A DNA stretch of 64,000 nt, from assembly GCA_039621445.1 (NCBI GenBank), contig CP154954.1, positions 17,204,589 to 17,268,588 of the forward strand, written 5' to 3'. The notes below the pieces were generated by a model. It had not been told where the DNA came from, did not search any database, and saw nothing but the letters and a program-made list of their open reading frames with translations. How positions within the stretch are numbered: position 1 is the first letter of the stretch; every line of letters starts with the position of its first letter. A program made the position numbers and the translations under genes. Shown in pieces: positions 23,441-33,216 of this stretch. Source of the DNA: Euglena gracilis (Eukaryota > Euglenida > Euglenophyceae > Euglenales).

Positions 23441-24462
23441 AACTGAAAGGGGTTCCGAACATTACAAACGTCCCAGATGCAACAACGGAAGACGTTCGTG
23501 ACCTGGTGGCAGCAACTGTGGGCACAGGTGAAAAATTTCCGGTGGAACGGGACGGACAAAACTTCAGGATCAAACTGCACAGCAGCAGAGCTGCTGAACT
23601 GCTACTGATGAAAAACGGTTCAACGTTGCTGACTGGACACAAGCCACATTTCACACAGGTACAGGCCAAACTGACACTGGAAGAATTGTTCCAACGTGTG
23701 GAAACTGAACTCCGGTGCCAACAACAGTCAGACTCCCTTGGTAGGGGGTACAACGGCTGGCAGAACCAACCACGAGAAAACAGATCACGGTGGATGGACC
23801 GCAGGGAAGTCAAGGAGGAGGAGAAAACAAAATCCAGAAGTCGGACACCCCCTTCCAGATCCCGACCCAACTCCCCTGGACCTCGAACCCCAACACCCGA
23901 AAACCCCAGACCCCCTTCTCCACGCCAGCAGGTGCCCATGGCAGTTTCAGAACAGCCTTGCCAGGGACGGTACACCAACTGGTCAGACTGGGGACAAAAC
24001 GACTGGGGCAAAGGCAAAGGAAAGGGGAAATGTCAAAACTGGGGTTCAACCCAAAACTGGAATCAGAATTACGGCAAAGGCTACGATTCAGGAAAGGGAT
24101 ACAACTCTGGGAAAGGATACGATTCTGGGAAGGGGAGCGGGAAAGGAAAAGGCAAAGGGCAGCCACAGCCACAGCCTGCATCAACGAAAACTGAACCACA
24201 GCCACAACTCACAGGAGCCAGCCAACCAGCCACAGGGACAGCCAAAGACAGAAGCATCTTCCAGCAATCGCTGGCAGCCAGTTCAAAACATGGAACGGAA
24301 GTGAAGGGGCTGCGGCCTGAGGGTAGGGGGCGAGAGGGGCGACTCTCTGCAGACACAACCGAAACAACAAAACAAAACAAGGGAACCAGGTCCAGAGCCG
24401 CAGCGGTCATCAGGGTAGACGGGTCGTTTTTAAACAAGTTGTTTTTCAACAGCGTTTTTTAG
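23441..24462 (+). pseudogene. Gypsy Gag, RNA-binding tail rich in GKG
   Basis: Begins with a short ordered segment (VRDLVAATVGTGEKFPVERD) and ends in a basic Gly/Lys/Tyr tail with units KGYDSGKGYNSGKGYDSGKG followed by GKGKGKG. No CCHC zinc knuckle is visible, and the basic GKG tail probably takes the nucleocapsid role. Lys/Gly-rich tails of this type are common in retroelements of some protists. The open frame runs from 23,506 to the stop at 24,460-24,462. Confidence 0.65.
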
Positions 24463-25733
24463 CAATCCGACAAAATGAAAACCGCCGAGCCGACATTCCC
24501 GACAACGAACCGACAGCGACTGCTGAAAACCAGCAATGCAGTTGCGCTGTAGCACCTTCTTTTTTGCCAGCCCGGATGAGAAAAGGAAACGATCTTCTTA
24601 TGCGAAAGTAATTTCCTTCCCCCAAAACAACTGCCAAGCAACCCCCTGTCGACTGCTCGCTGCGACGCGGAGCTCAGACCCCATACTGTTGCGACAGTTG
24701 AACGGGACAGTTTAACGGGGGAAAAAAAAGGTTGACATTTTTCCAGAAAGTCTTTCCAAGAATGTGCCAGGCAAAAGACAAATACTTGCTGCAACCTGTC
24801 GCCCAAAATTGGGAACCACCCGTGGCCAAAAATTGGAACCACCTGTGGCCAAAAAATGGCCAGCACGTCTGCCCAAAACTGCCCAAAACTGGACATTTCT
24901 GTGGCACAAAATTGGCCACCATCTGTGGCACAAAACAGGCCACCATCTGTGACACAAAACTAGCCACCATCTGACACAAAACTGGTGGCCCATCTTCTGA
25001 AGGCTTTTGCATCAGTTTTGAAATTTGTTGAGCTCTGGGGCAAAATCTGGGTGCATCATGGCCAAGGCCTGGGGCCCTGGGGCCACATCCTGAGAAAGAA
25101 TTTCTGGTTCCAAAATTTGCTGCCCAAAAAGCTGTCCTAGGTGCTGATCCAGGGCCCAGTTGTCTGAGACTTTTGTGCAGACTGCGTCTGCAGAATGTTT
25201 TTCTGGGATTTGTGCTGGAACTCGAAAAATTTTCATGTGTCAGTGTCAGCCCTGGGGCATTTTGAACCATTTTGACTTTAGTTTTGCTGAGCCCTGGGGT
25301 ACATTTTGCAGATTCAATGACAAAAGTCTTAAGCCCTGGGGCCATGGCAATTGTAACGTCTACAGTGTTCGCTATGTTACAACGCAGAAAACGTCGAAAT
25401 AAAGCTATCAGCCAGCTGTAGTTGTGGAGGGTGTTCTGGAACAACGAATAAGGGGTCACCAAACCCCAAAAGCGGCCGTTGACCATGAAGGAAGTAGAAG
25501 TAGAACTGCTGTTGATGATGAGGGTAACGTTGGTGTTCTTGCCATTCAAATCTTTGAGGGGCACCCGCCCCCTTTCCAGGCATGTGGTGTGCGAGAAAAA
25601 ATATACACACAGAAAGAGAGATATAAATTAAGAATTTAGTACTTCTTAATTCGCGATGTCATTCGACCGTAATCTACACGTTTTTTTGCTCTTCGACAAT
25701 TAAACACCTCGGAAACCGGTTTCCGACAAATAA
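24463..25733. other. Inter-ORF block with antisense frame (24,674-25,564, minus)
   Basis: Sense frames are closed here. The antisense strand has an ATG-started 296-codon open frame, the longest uninterrupted frame in the element apart from the pol ORFs. Part of it (24,780-24,990) is a degenerate tandem repeat of TGGCACAAAATTGGCCACCA-type units, encoding MVASFVSQMVACFVPQMVAN. I recognise no domain. It may be an antisense gene of the element, as some LTR elements have, or a chance product of the repeat. Confidence 0.45.
25626..25725 (+). promoter_or_regulatory. Hairpin and perfect palindrome ahead of the methyltransferase frame
   Basis: AATTAAGAA (from 25,626) pairs with TTCTTAATT across an 8-base loop, and CGGAAACCGGTTTCCG (25,710-25,725) is a perfect 16-bp palindrome. 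Shortly after comes a good splice-donor match, GAAG|GTAAGA (25,764/25,765). Together these may mark an internal promoter or subgenomic RNA start for the downstream frame. That role is inferred. Confidence 0.4.
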
Positions 25734-26357
25734 ACGTCATCCCCGCACACACTGGGTGATGAAGGTAAGAAAAAACCCCAAAAGAAAAACATCCTGACAA
25801 AAAAACGACTCCACAGCCCAGAACCGAAAAGGGAACAGGTCAGCCGCCGGTTCGGCAGAGCAGCTTCACAGTGGGTGTCTGAAAACTACCACGTGAAGGA
25901 AGAAAAAATGACAGGAATTCTCTCACACTTCGGGGTCCAGCCCCAGTTGGATGCCTTTGCAACGGAAAAGAACAAAAGATTCCCGCAATGGTGGGGATCG
26001 GGCAGCCCAGATGGAACTGACGCCTTTGAAAAAGACTGGCACGCAAAACTGCTGTGGATGAACCCACCATTCAGCAAAATTTCACAGGTGGTGAGGAAAA
26101 TACAAACAGACGAGGCCTATGCACTCCTCATGGTACCGAGATGGGTTCACAGACGATGGTACAGGGAAATCAAAAAGCGGGCAGTGATGTCAATGTTCAT
26201 CCCAGCGGGAACAAAACTGTTCGGACAGGGTGACAAGAACTGCAGGAATACACCGTGGCCTGTGGAAGTGTTTTTGGTATGCGGAGACAAAACACGCTGC
26301 AAGTACCTTCCAGGTTTCCACAAACATTTCACCCCCTACACCCGACATCCAAGGTGA
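25734..26357 (+). pseudogene. Dam-like (phage-type) adenine-N6 methyltransferase domain of the gypsy element
   Basis: The frame is open from after a TAA at 25,731-25,733 to TGA at 26,355-26,357, with no early ATG, so it was probably read as part of a polyprotein or after splicing. After a basic N-terminal part come QLDAFATEKNKRFPQWW, DAFEKDW, LLWMNPPFSKISQVV (catalytic NPPF at 26,058-26,072) and LLMVPRWVHRRWYREI. The order FAT-x-N, then W-x-NPP[YF]S, then VP-x-W matches phage DNA N6-adenine methyltransferases (Pfam Dam family) and the methyltransferase-like domain known from DIRS retroelements. NPPF is an accepted form of the catalytic motif, so activity is possible in principle. The C-terminal part has GDKNCRNTPWPVEVFLVCGD. 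Confidence 0.75.
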
Positions 26358-26521
26358 GGTTCGGCACAGCCCACGAGTACCCGCCAGCGGAGAACGAGGT
26401 GGACAGTGGTGAACAAAAAACCGACTTGGGGACAGAAAAACCATAGAAACGCATCAGAAAACTGCAGGAGGCAGCCACAGCGACACCAGAACGGGCCACA
26501 GCAGAAAAACCAAAACCAAAA

Positions 26522-27290
26522 ATGCTGGACCTGTTCTGTGGAACAAAATCGGTCAGCAAGGTGTATGAAAAAAGGGTTTCCAGGTGGTGACGGTTGATTC
26601 AGACCCCAGGTGGGAAGCGGATTACCAGGTGGACGTATTGGACTCGGACTTCAGAAAACATTTCAAACCTGGTGAATTCCACACGGTGGTGTGTGGAGTT
26701 CCCTGCACAGAATTCAGCATTGCCCTGACTACAAGACCCAGAAACCTGGAAAAGGGAAACAGTCTTGCAAAGAAAGCCCTGGAAATTGTGGATTTTCTGC
26801 AGCCGCAGAAATGGTGGTTGGAAAACCCAAGGTATGGATACCTGGGAAAACAAGATTACATGAAACCGTACCCGTACATTGACGTGGATTACTGTCAATA
26901 CACAGACTGGGGTTACAAAAAACCCACACGAATCTGGGGCAGCCCTGACATCCTGCAGGTACCAGCAAAACGGTGTGACGGGAAAACGTGCAAGAACCTG
27001 GACCCAAACAGTGGTGGTCACCTGGTAAAACTCAGCAACAAACACAACATTCCAGCCTTCAAAAAATTCAGGATCCCAGAACAACTGATTCAGGACCTGG
27101 CGGGGTTCCACGAACGGCTACGGCAAACCAGCCAAGCCCAGGCCGCACAGCAACAACCGCTGCAGCAGCCCAGCCCTGCCCAGACGGCACGACAAAACAT
27201 GCTCTCACAGCCCAGCCCAAAACTGGCAGGTCAACAGCCAAACCCAGATTCAACTGACAAAACAGATCCAGACCAAAACATTCGGCTTCC
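26522..27290 (+). pseudogene. Cytosine-5 methyltransferase-like domain of the gypsy element
   Basis: The AdoMet-binding motif reads MLDLFCGTKSVSKVYEK (26,522 on). One base is missing in an A-run near 26,569, then the next frame continues VVTVDSDPRWEADYQVDVLD. The catalytic-loop position is CGVPCTEFSIALTT (Cys in PC, motif IV) and motif VI is WWLENPRYGYL (ENP). Later DVDYCQYTDWGYKKPTRIWG follows. DLFCG, PC and ENP in this order and spacing are the signature of C5 DNA methyltransferases, and the PCTE[YF]S variant is that of small phage/virus-type enzymes. The rest, to about 27,290, is a Gln/Pro-rich linker leading into the protease. Except for the A-run frameshift the domain is intact and its catalytic residues are present. 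Confidence 0.78.
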
Positions 27291-27732
27291 AAAACGACTG
27301 TGTGAACCGGTGTCCAAACTCCTGCTGGGGCAGGTCATCAGCAGAAAGAAAGCAAAAAAACTCCTCATTGAAGTCCGTGCTGTGTTGCCGGACAGAAAAA
27401 AATTCTTCCTACAGGCCCTGATTGACACGGGAGCACAAGCAAACCTGGTGAAAAAGAACCTGATTCCACAACAAAATCTCAGACGTTCACAAAAACCCTT
27501 GGCCCTGATCACAGCGGACGGAACAAGGATGGAAGAAGGACTACACGAAGTCGCACTGGAACTGCAGTTTTCATCACGGGTGCACAACACGGACAGAACA
27601 AGGAATGGTCCACCATTGGAACATTCCATGACGCCGCCATCCAAGTGGATGCCATCCTCGGGTATCCGTGGATGTGGATGGAACAACACCAACTGGGGGT
27701 TTTCCCACACCTACAATCATTGGCCCTCATAG
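27291..27732 (+). pseudogene. Gypsy aspartic protease (retropepsin)
   Basis: In the same frame as the cytosine methyltransferase-like domain (26,584-27,732). The active-site motif is LQALIDTGAQANLVKK (DTGA at 27,424-27,435), followed by the flap-like ALITADGTRMEEG and a hydrophobic strand (HEVALELQF). The second half, including the expected DAILGYPWM, is found in the neighbouring frame from 27,645, so a frameshift lies near 27,620. The enzyme would cut the Gag-Pol polyprotein. Having methyltransferase and protease in one frame suggests they were translated as one chain. Confidence 0.85.
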
Positions 27733-28960
27733 GTGAATCACTGCGGCTGTTGTCCAGTTGGCACCAGCTGAAGGAACAAAAACACAGGGAACGGAAAGTA
27801 CACCAACTTCAGAAAAACATTTCAGAGGTTCGAGCAATGAATTTGCAGGTTCCTGCTGAAGCGGACCAGGAGGAGGAAAAACTGTTCGAAGACGAAAAAA
27901 CGCCCGAAACACTGGCAAAACAATTTCAGAAATCGGAAAAGAAATCTGACAGGGTCCACCGTGTTGTGGTGGTGCCAGAAGGACAGGAAACACAAGGCGA
28001 AAAGGTGGCTGAACTGGTGAAAAAACTGCAGCAGGATTATGAAGGAGTGGTTTTGCGAGACAAAATCTTCCCAGACCCCCCAGAACGCGGACCACTGGGT
28101 TATGGGAAAATCGAACTGAAACCTGGAACAGTTGCGAAAAAGCAAAGACCCATCCACATGACAGGACAACGCCGACAAGCACTCATCGACATGGTGGACG
28201 AATGGGTTAGGGACCTGAAAGTGGAAGACGGAAGTAGTGACTGGTCCAGCCCCACATTTGTGGTGGCCAAAAAAGGTGAAAAATGGAGAGGGGTGGTGGA
28301 TTTCAGAGCACTGAACGAGGCAACAATCACAGACGCCCATCCACTCCCTAGGAAAGAAGACATCCTAGTTCAACAAGGACAACGGGCCATGTACAGTGTA
28401 CTGGACCTAAAAGACGCCTTCCACCAGGTGCCACTGAGAACGGAGTCCAGACCATACACCTGCACACCTAAGGGAACAAAACAGTGGAGAGTGGTGGTCA
28501 TGGGAATGAAAAACGGTGTACCGATCTTCCAGAGGGTGATCGAGTACAGCCTGGAGGAGGTACATGATATTGCAAACCCCTACGTGGACGACATCATCGT
28601 AGGAACCATGTGGCAGGGAACTGAAGACAAAACCCTCAAACAACACGACAAGGACATCAGAAGGGTGATGGAGGCACTGAAAAAAACAGCAGCACGTGGC
28701 AGACATCAAGAAATGCAAATTTTTCGTGAAAGATGTGGAATTCTGTGGACACGTGCTCGGTGGTGGACAACGAAAACCTGCACCTGGGAAACTGATGGCC
28801 TTGGAAAAATGGGAGGAACCCAAAACGGTCACAGCCCTGCGGGCATTCCTGGGATTCACAAACTACTACGCCTCATACGTCCCAGGGAATGCGGAATTGG
28901 CTGCAGACCTAATGGAAAAACTGAAAGTGAAAAAGGGACAAGGAAAGAAGGGAGCCTGAC
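27645..28960 (+). pseudogene. Gypsy reverse transcriptase
   Basis: An N-terminal basic linker, then RT proper: WSSPTFVVAKKGEKWRGVVD, FRALNEATITDAHPLPR, YSVLDLKDAFHQVPL (catalytic Asp), and NPYVDDIIVGT with YVDD at 28,581-28,592. At about 28,690 the frame shifts and the connection subdomain follows: IKKCKFFVKDVEFCGHVLGG, and TALRAFLGFTNYYASYVPG, the typical gypsy segment before RNase H. Residue order and spacing are those of Ty3/gypsy RT. One frameshift inside and one after make it inactive as read. Confidence 0.95.
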
Positions 28961-29626
28961 ACATGTGTTTTTCGGTGAAAAAAAAAAAGAACAGCCTTCC
29001 AGACCATCAAAGAAAAACTGCTCGGAAGCCTGAAACTGCAAACGGTGAACCCAGACAAACCGTTCATACTCAGGGTGGATTCAAGTGGCAGAGCCGTAGG
29101 TGCGGCTCTGGAACAATTTGCGGAGGACACTGCAGAAAAACCAGACCCAACAACAGCCATGACCAAAAAAACAGTACCCGTAGCTTTCTGTTCACAAAAC
29201 CTGACACCTGGGCAGGTCCGCTCGTGGTCTCCTAGGGAGAAGGAGACCTACGCAGTGATCCTGGCCCTGCAAAAATGGGCTTCCTGGATAGGAATGCAAC
29301 CGGTACTGGTGTTGACAGACCACAAGTCCATTGAGGCATGGGCAACGGAGGCGCTGGACACCCCCAGTGGACCAGCTGGACGTAGGGCTAGGTTGCACGA
29401 ACTGCTTTCGCGGTTCGACATAACCGTAGCATACGTACCTGGCAAAGACAACACGGTCGCTGATGCCTTGAGTAGGTGGGCCTACCCCGCCTCACAGGCA
29501 TTCGCCGACGTCAGTATCCACGGGAGTGAGGAGGACGACCGACTCATGAAAGAAATCATCAAACAGGAGGAAAAGGAACAGAAAACTTGTATGGTGATCA
29601 ACGTGCAGACCTGGCACAGGCACTAA
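28961..29626 (+). pseudogene. Gypsy RNase H
   Basis: Degrades RNA in the RNA-DNA hybrid during reverse transcription. Starts in a shifted frame with AFQTIKEKLLGSLKLQ (28,994 on), then FILRVDSSGRAVGAAL (first catalytic Asp), VRSWSPREKETYAVILAL (catalytic Glu), VLVLTDHKSIE (Asp) and VAYVPGKDNTVADALSR (last Asp in DALS). All four acidic positions are present. The frame ends at TAA in 29,624-29,626, directly after an acidic tail. Confidence 0.93.
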
Positions 29627-30090
29627 AACAGCTTCAGGAACCCGTCACTGTTGCCGTCACAACAAGGGGGGGAGCCAAAACGGGTGAAGATACGCCCACA
29701 GTGCCTGGTTCGACGAAAAATGGTGACACCCCTCAAAAGAATCAAAAACACCTCAAAAACCTGCAAAAACGACAAAGAAATGGGTTGTGAAGGAAACGAC
29801 TGTGGTGGAACCAAGCAAAAAACTGGCTGAGGCAACCCCAAGGGAGACCACGGATGAGGCGGGAAACCTGATCCGACCAGACCAACCAAAAAACAAAACC
29901 CCAGAAAATCCAAACACGGCCGAGGGACCATCCACTGAGGAAGACCCACCAAGGCGAAGACCCCTGGAAGAGAACCCCTGTGGAACCCCTGACAACAAAA
30001 AACTCAACAAAACACCAGGACGCGCAAGGTGCGTCATCCTCAACGGGGACACCCGTTGTACCTCCATCAAGGGGAGTGCACGCCCCGGAG
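29627..30090 (+). pseudogene. Low-complexity linker between RNase H and integrase
   Basis: Pro/Thr/Lys-rich frames (29,787-30,212 in one frame, then 29,980 on in another) without recognisable domains, bridging RNase H to the integrase. Stops and frame changes occur. Confidence 0.45.
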
Positions 30091-31032
30091 CTTCAACAGG
30101 GGGAATCGAAAGGGGTGATGTACAGGGAATGGAAGAACGAGTACGAAAGTTGCCCAAGGTGGGGACCTGTGCTCAAGAACCTGAAGGAAACGGGGTTCAA
30201 AAACTGGCCTGACGGGTACCGATTCGACAACGGCATGCAGTACAAAAACGGTCTCCTGTGTGTACAAACTGGGTTGACTGGAAACGTAATTCGGGAACAT
30301 CACAAAACAGCCGGGCACCCAGGGTCAGCCCGACTGTGGGACCAGATGGGAAGGTGGTTTGCGTTTGCGGACCACCAGGATGCAAAAAAACTGACAGGCG
30401 AAATGATGACCATGTGTGAAACCTACCAAGCAACAGAACCCAGCCACCTACCATACAAGCGCCCCATTGAACCGACACCGATTCCTGCACACCTGATGGA
30501 CAGTGCTGCCATCGACTTGTTCTCACTTCCTGAAACGACCTTTGAAGGGAAAAAATACGACACGTTGGCGTTGTTTGTGGACAGGCTGAGTGGGTGGATG
30601 GTTGCAACCCCCCACCTGGCCAAGGTACTCACAGCGGAAAAGGTTGGAAAAGAAAAATGTTCAAACAGTGGGGAATTTTCGGGATACCCTTGGTGGTGAG
30701 CTCCGACCGGGGCTCCCACTTCACAGCCGGTTGGTGGAAAACACTGTGTGCTGCCCACGGGGTCCGTGTGGCATACGGGCAGGCATACCACCACCAAGCC
30801 AACGGACGGGCTGAGGTAGCGGGTCAACAACTCCTCCGAAAACTGGCAAAACTGGCTGCTGAAAAAGGGGTACCCTGGGTTGAACTCCTACCGAACGCCT
30901 TGAGGCCCTACACGACGTCCCAGGTGAAACGGGATTGACACCGTACGAAATTGTGTTTGGCAGGCACAGACCGTTGGCGGGATTGCCATACCAACCACAA
31001 AGGGAAGCGGAAGGGGCCACAGCGTTCTTGTA
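30091..31032 (+). pseudogene. Gypsy integrase (zinc and catalytic domains)
   Basis: Inserts the cDNA. The zinc-binding HHCC region shows REHHKTAGHPGSARLWDQM and then MCETYQ, where the second Cys of the usual CxxC is replaced by Tyr. The catalytic core has first Asp in MDSAAIDLFSL, second Asp in VVSSDRGSHFTAGWW (30,705) and Glu in ANGRAEVAG (30,813), a D-x35-E spacing exactly as in retroviral integrases. A frameshift near 30,640 separates the first Asp from the rest, and another near 30,920 precedes LTPYEIVFGRHRP. An in-frame TAA (31,031-31,033) follows. Confidence 0.93.
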
Positions 31033-31036
31033 AAGG

Positions 31037-31597
31037 ATGAAGGAACAAGACCAGTGGGCGAGTCTGGTCCTGAACGAAAAACAGCGTGAACGGGCTGAAA
31101 CGGTGAACCAAAAACGCAGAGAACCACCTGCCTTGGAAATCGGTTTCAAAGTGTGGTATCAACCCGAAAGACAACCTGGTACCGACAAACTCGAACCGAA
31201 GTGGAAAGGACCTGCTGTGGTGTTGGAACGGGTAGGACAGCACTCCTACGTGCTGGAACTTCGACCCGGAAACCGAAAACCTGCCCACCGTTCACAACTC
31301 AAACCCCACGTGGAGGACCTCTACAACACAACTCCTGTCCCCCTCTACTTTTGGTCGGGCAAGGCACAACAGTTGGAGGTCGGACCTGACGAGTGGGAGG
31401 TTGAAAAGGTGCTTAACCACCGTAGAAAAGACGGAAAACTTAAATTGTTTATTCTGTGGAAAAACTGGGACCCATATGATACTCAGTGGGAACCCCTGAA
31501 CCACTTCTTCCTCCGGACAAACAAAGATGTGGTCCAATACTGCAAAGAACGAGGCTTGGCCGTGGATGTGAGAGAGTTGCTTGATGGGATGGAGTGA
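31037..31597 (+). CDS. Integrase C-terminal domain plus chromodomain
   Basis: 186 codons, intact. The first part is the GPF/Y-like integrase tail: EIGFKVWYQPERQPGTDKLE, PKWKGPAVVLERVGQHSYVL, ELRPGNRKPAHRSQLKPHV. The second is a chromodomain: EWEVEKVLNHRRKDGKLKLF, ILWKNWDPYDTQWEPLNHF, with the aromatic residues (W, W, Y/W) that cage methylated histone tails in canonical chromodomains largely kept. It would tether integration complexes to modified chromatin, the hallmark of chromoviruses. In this copy it is separated from the catalytic core by a stop and frameshift, so it is a fragment of a longer chain. Confidence 0.92.
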   Translation: MKEQDQWASLVLNEKQRERAETVNQKRREPPALEIGFKVWYQPERQPGTDKLEPKWKGPAVVLERVGQHSYVLELRPGNRKPAHRSQLKPHVEDLYNTTPVPLYFWSGKAQQLEVGPDEWEVEKVLNHRRKDGKLKLFILWKNWDPYDTQWEPLNHFFLRTNKDVVQYCKERGLAVDVRELLDGME

Positions 31598-32718
31598 CAC
31601 ATGTCACATACCCCTGGGCCCCCTCACAGACACCGTCACGTCGACACCCCGAACGACCCTAAAGCCAACCCCAACCCTACCACCCATACCGACCTCGACT
31701 GACTTGAACTTGCACACCTCTGGCAAAACCTGCCTGACTCAAAACGACAAAACGGGCCTGGGCAGCCCACCCGGCCAGCCCACCTGAACCTGAACCGCTG
31801 GCCAGCTCAACTCGAACCAGCCCAACAGACCTGAACAAGACCCGACCCGACCCGAATTCACTGACCTCAAGTGCCACTCTTCTGCCAATCAATCCATTCT
31901 TCAAATCTTCATCGTTGTTGTTGTGGGTTGGGTGGAGAACGAACCTACCCCTGAACTTGGCCAGCCTACCTAAAAAAAAACAACAACAAAACACAGCCCC
32001 CAACCCCAACCGTAACAGCCAGCAAAAACTGGGCAAACCGTGGAAGGGGAATCTGATTTTGACACAAAAACGCAGACCTGACCGACCCCGGGCCACCGGC
32101 CTGGGGGGGGGGAGGACCCTCCACAGCACCTACACACACCAGTCTACCCCCCAGAAAAAAATACAAAAATACAAAAAAAAACATTGTCCTTGACCCAGCC
32201 TGATTTTTAACCGAAAACCAGCCTTCACCTGATTTTTATAAAAATTCGTCCCCGGCCGGAGCCTGGCCACTTGGCCTGGGGGGGCTGGAAGACCCCAGCT
32301 GGACCCACCCCCCACCGAACGGACAGCAACCCCAGACACCGTATTGGCAAACCGAACCGAAAACGGCTGTCTAGGAGCCTGACCGTGACAAAACAACTCA
32401 CCTGGCCTGGGAATAAAAATTTCCTCAAAATTTTGACCGTGGCTGGCGCTTGGTTCACAACGGCGCCTGCCCCCCCCCCCAACGCCAAACAGCGCTAGGC
32501 GGGCTGGGGGGGGGACAACACACCAGACCCCGCACAGACCCAACTGCCAAAGGAGAACATTTGACTCAGCCCCCTGGTCAGAAAACGAACCTGAACGGCA
32601 CAGCCCCCTGAGGGGGGGGGACCCTGAACAACGGTCCCCTTGCTCGCCCCCTCCTCACAACGAGTGCACTCCGCACCCCTTCCTGTTGGAGTCGTGAAGA
32701 GTTGTAAACAACTCCTTC
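31598..32718 (+). other. Gypsy 3' untranslated block
   Basis: About 1.1 kb rich in C and A with no envelope-like or other recognisable frame. It contains repeated CTGACC/CCTGAACC words and G-runs (32,104, 32,278, 32,508). Long compared with compact gypsy elements. Confidence 0.6.
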
Positions 32719-32729
32719 GGGAAGGGGAG
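32719..32729 (+). promoter_or_regulatory. Polypurine tract
   Basis: GGGAAGGGGAG directly before the 3' LTR, the expected primer for plus-strand DNA synthesis. Confidence 0.9.
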
Positions 32730-33216
32730 TGTGAGTCAGGGGTGCTGAGTGCCCAAAACATCATACCTTAACACTACCCAACCTGATGACTCTGCAGTTA
32801 GGATTAGGAAAATCTTATTAGGAATTATAAGTTACTGACTCCATCTGTCCCTGTGCAGGGCTCTGTCTCTCTGTCACACTGTCAGTTTGTGGTTCAAGAA
32901 TTATCTGGTGAATTATCTGGAACCTATCGTTCTCTTACCCTTGGTTTGGACTTTGGTACTCTCACTTTGTGGTTTGCTTGTATTGTGCTGGTGGATTTGC
33001 TGATTGCTTGTGGATTTTTTATCAAAGGACAGGTGTGAGCCAAACAACCAACCTTTTTTCACCCCAAAAAAACCCGCAAAAACAAAAGAAAATGCATTTT
33101 TTAAAACAAGCCGCGAGGGGAATTGAAAACACCCTGGGCAGGGAAAAAGATCCTACGCAAAGTGGTGCCGGCCCCGAGGGAATGGAAACTCAGGGACAGG
33201 CACCACGGTTACAACA
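32730..33216 (+). repeat. 3' LTR of the Ty3/gypsy element
   Basis: 487 bp, TGTGAGTCAG ... GGTTACAACA, followed by CACC at 33,217-33,220, the 4-bp target duplication. It carries the same 61-codon open frame (32,853-33,038) as the 5' LTR with three differences in it. Confidence 0.96.

Larger units (their letters stand above)
19631..33216 (+). mobile_element. Ty3/gypsy LTR retrotransposon with chromodomain and two methyltransferase-like domains
   Basis: A 13,586-bp element bounded by direct LTRs that begin TG and end CA and are flanked by CACC at 19,627-19,630 and 33,217-33,220 (4-bp target duplication). Order: LTR, primer site, leader repeats, Gag with coiled coil and GKG-rich tail, non-coding block with an antisense ORF, Dam-like domain, cytosine-5-like domain, retropepsin, RT, RNase H, integrase, chromodomain, 3' untranslated block, polypurine tract, LTR. 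The protease-RT-RNase H-integrase order defines Ty3/gypsy, and the chromodomain after integrase defines the chromovirus branch. Two methyltransferase-like modules ahead of the protease are not part of the usual plan. Numerous frameshifts and stops mean this copy is not autonomous. Confidence 0.95.

Noticed and set aside
25734-27290. The two methylase-like domains considered as a restriction-modification system
   Set aside because: No restriction endonuclease is nearby, and the domains are embedded in a Gag-Pol-type retroelement between LTRs.
31598-32718. Search for an envelope gene after the chromodomain
   Set aside because: No frame with signal peptide, cleavage site or membrane anchor; only short C/A-rich frames.
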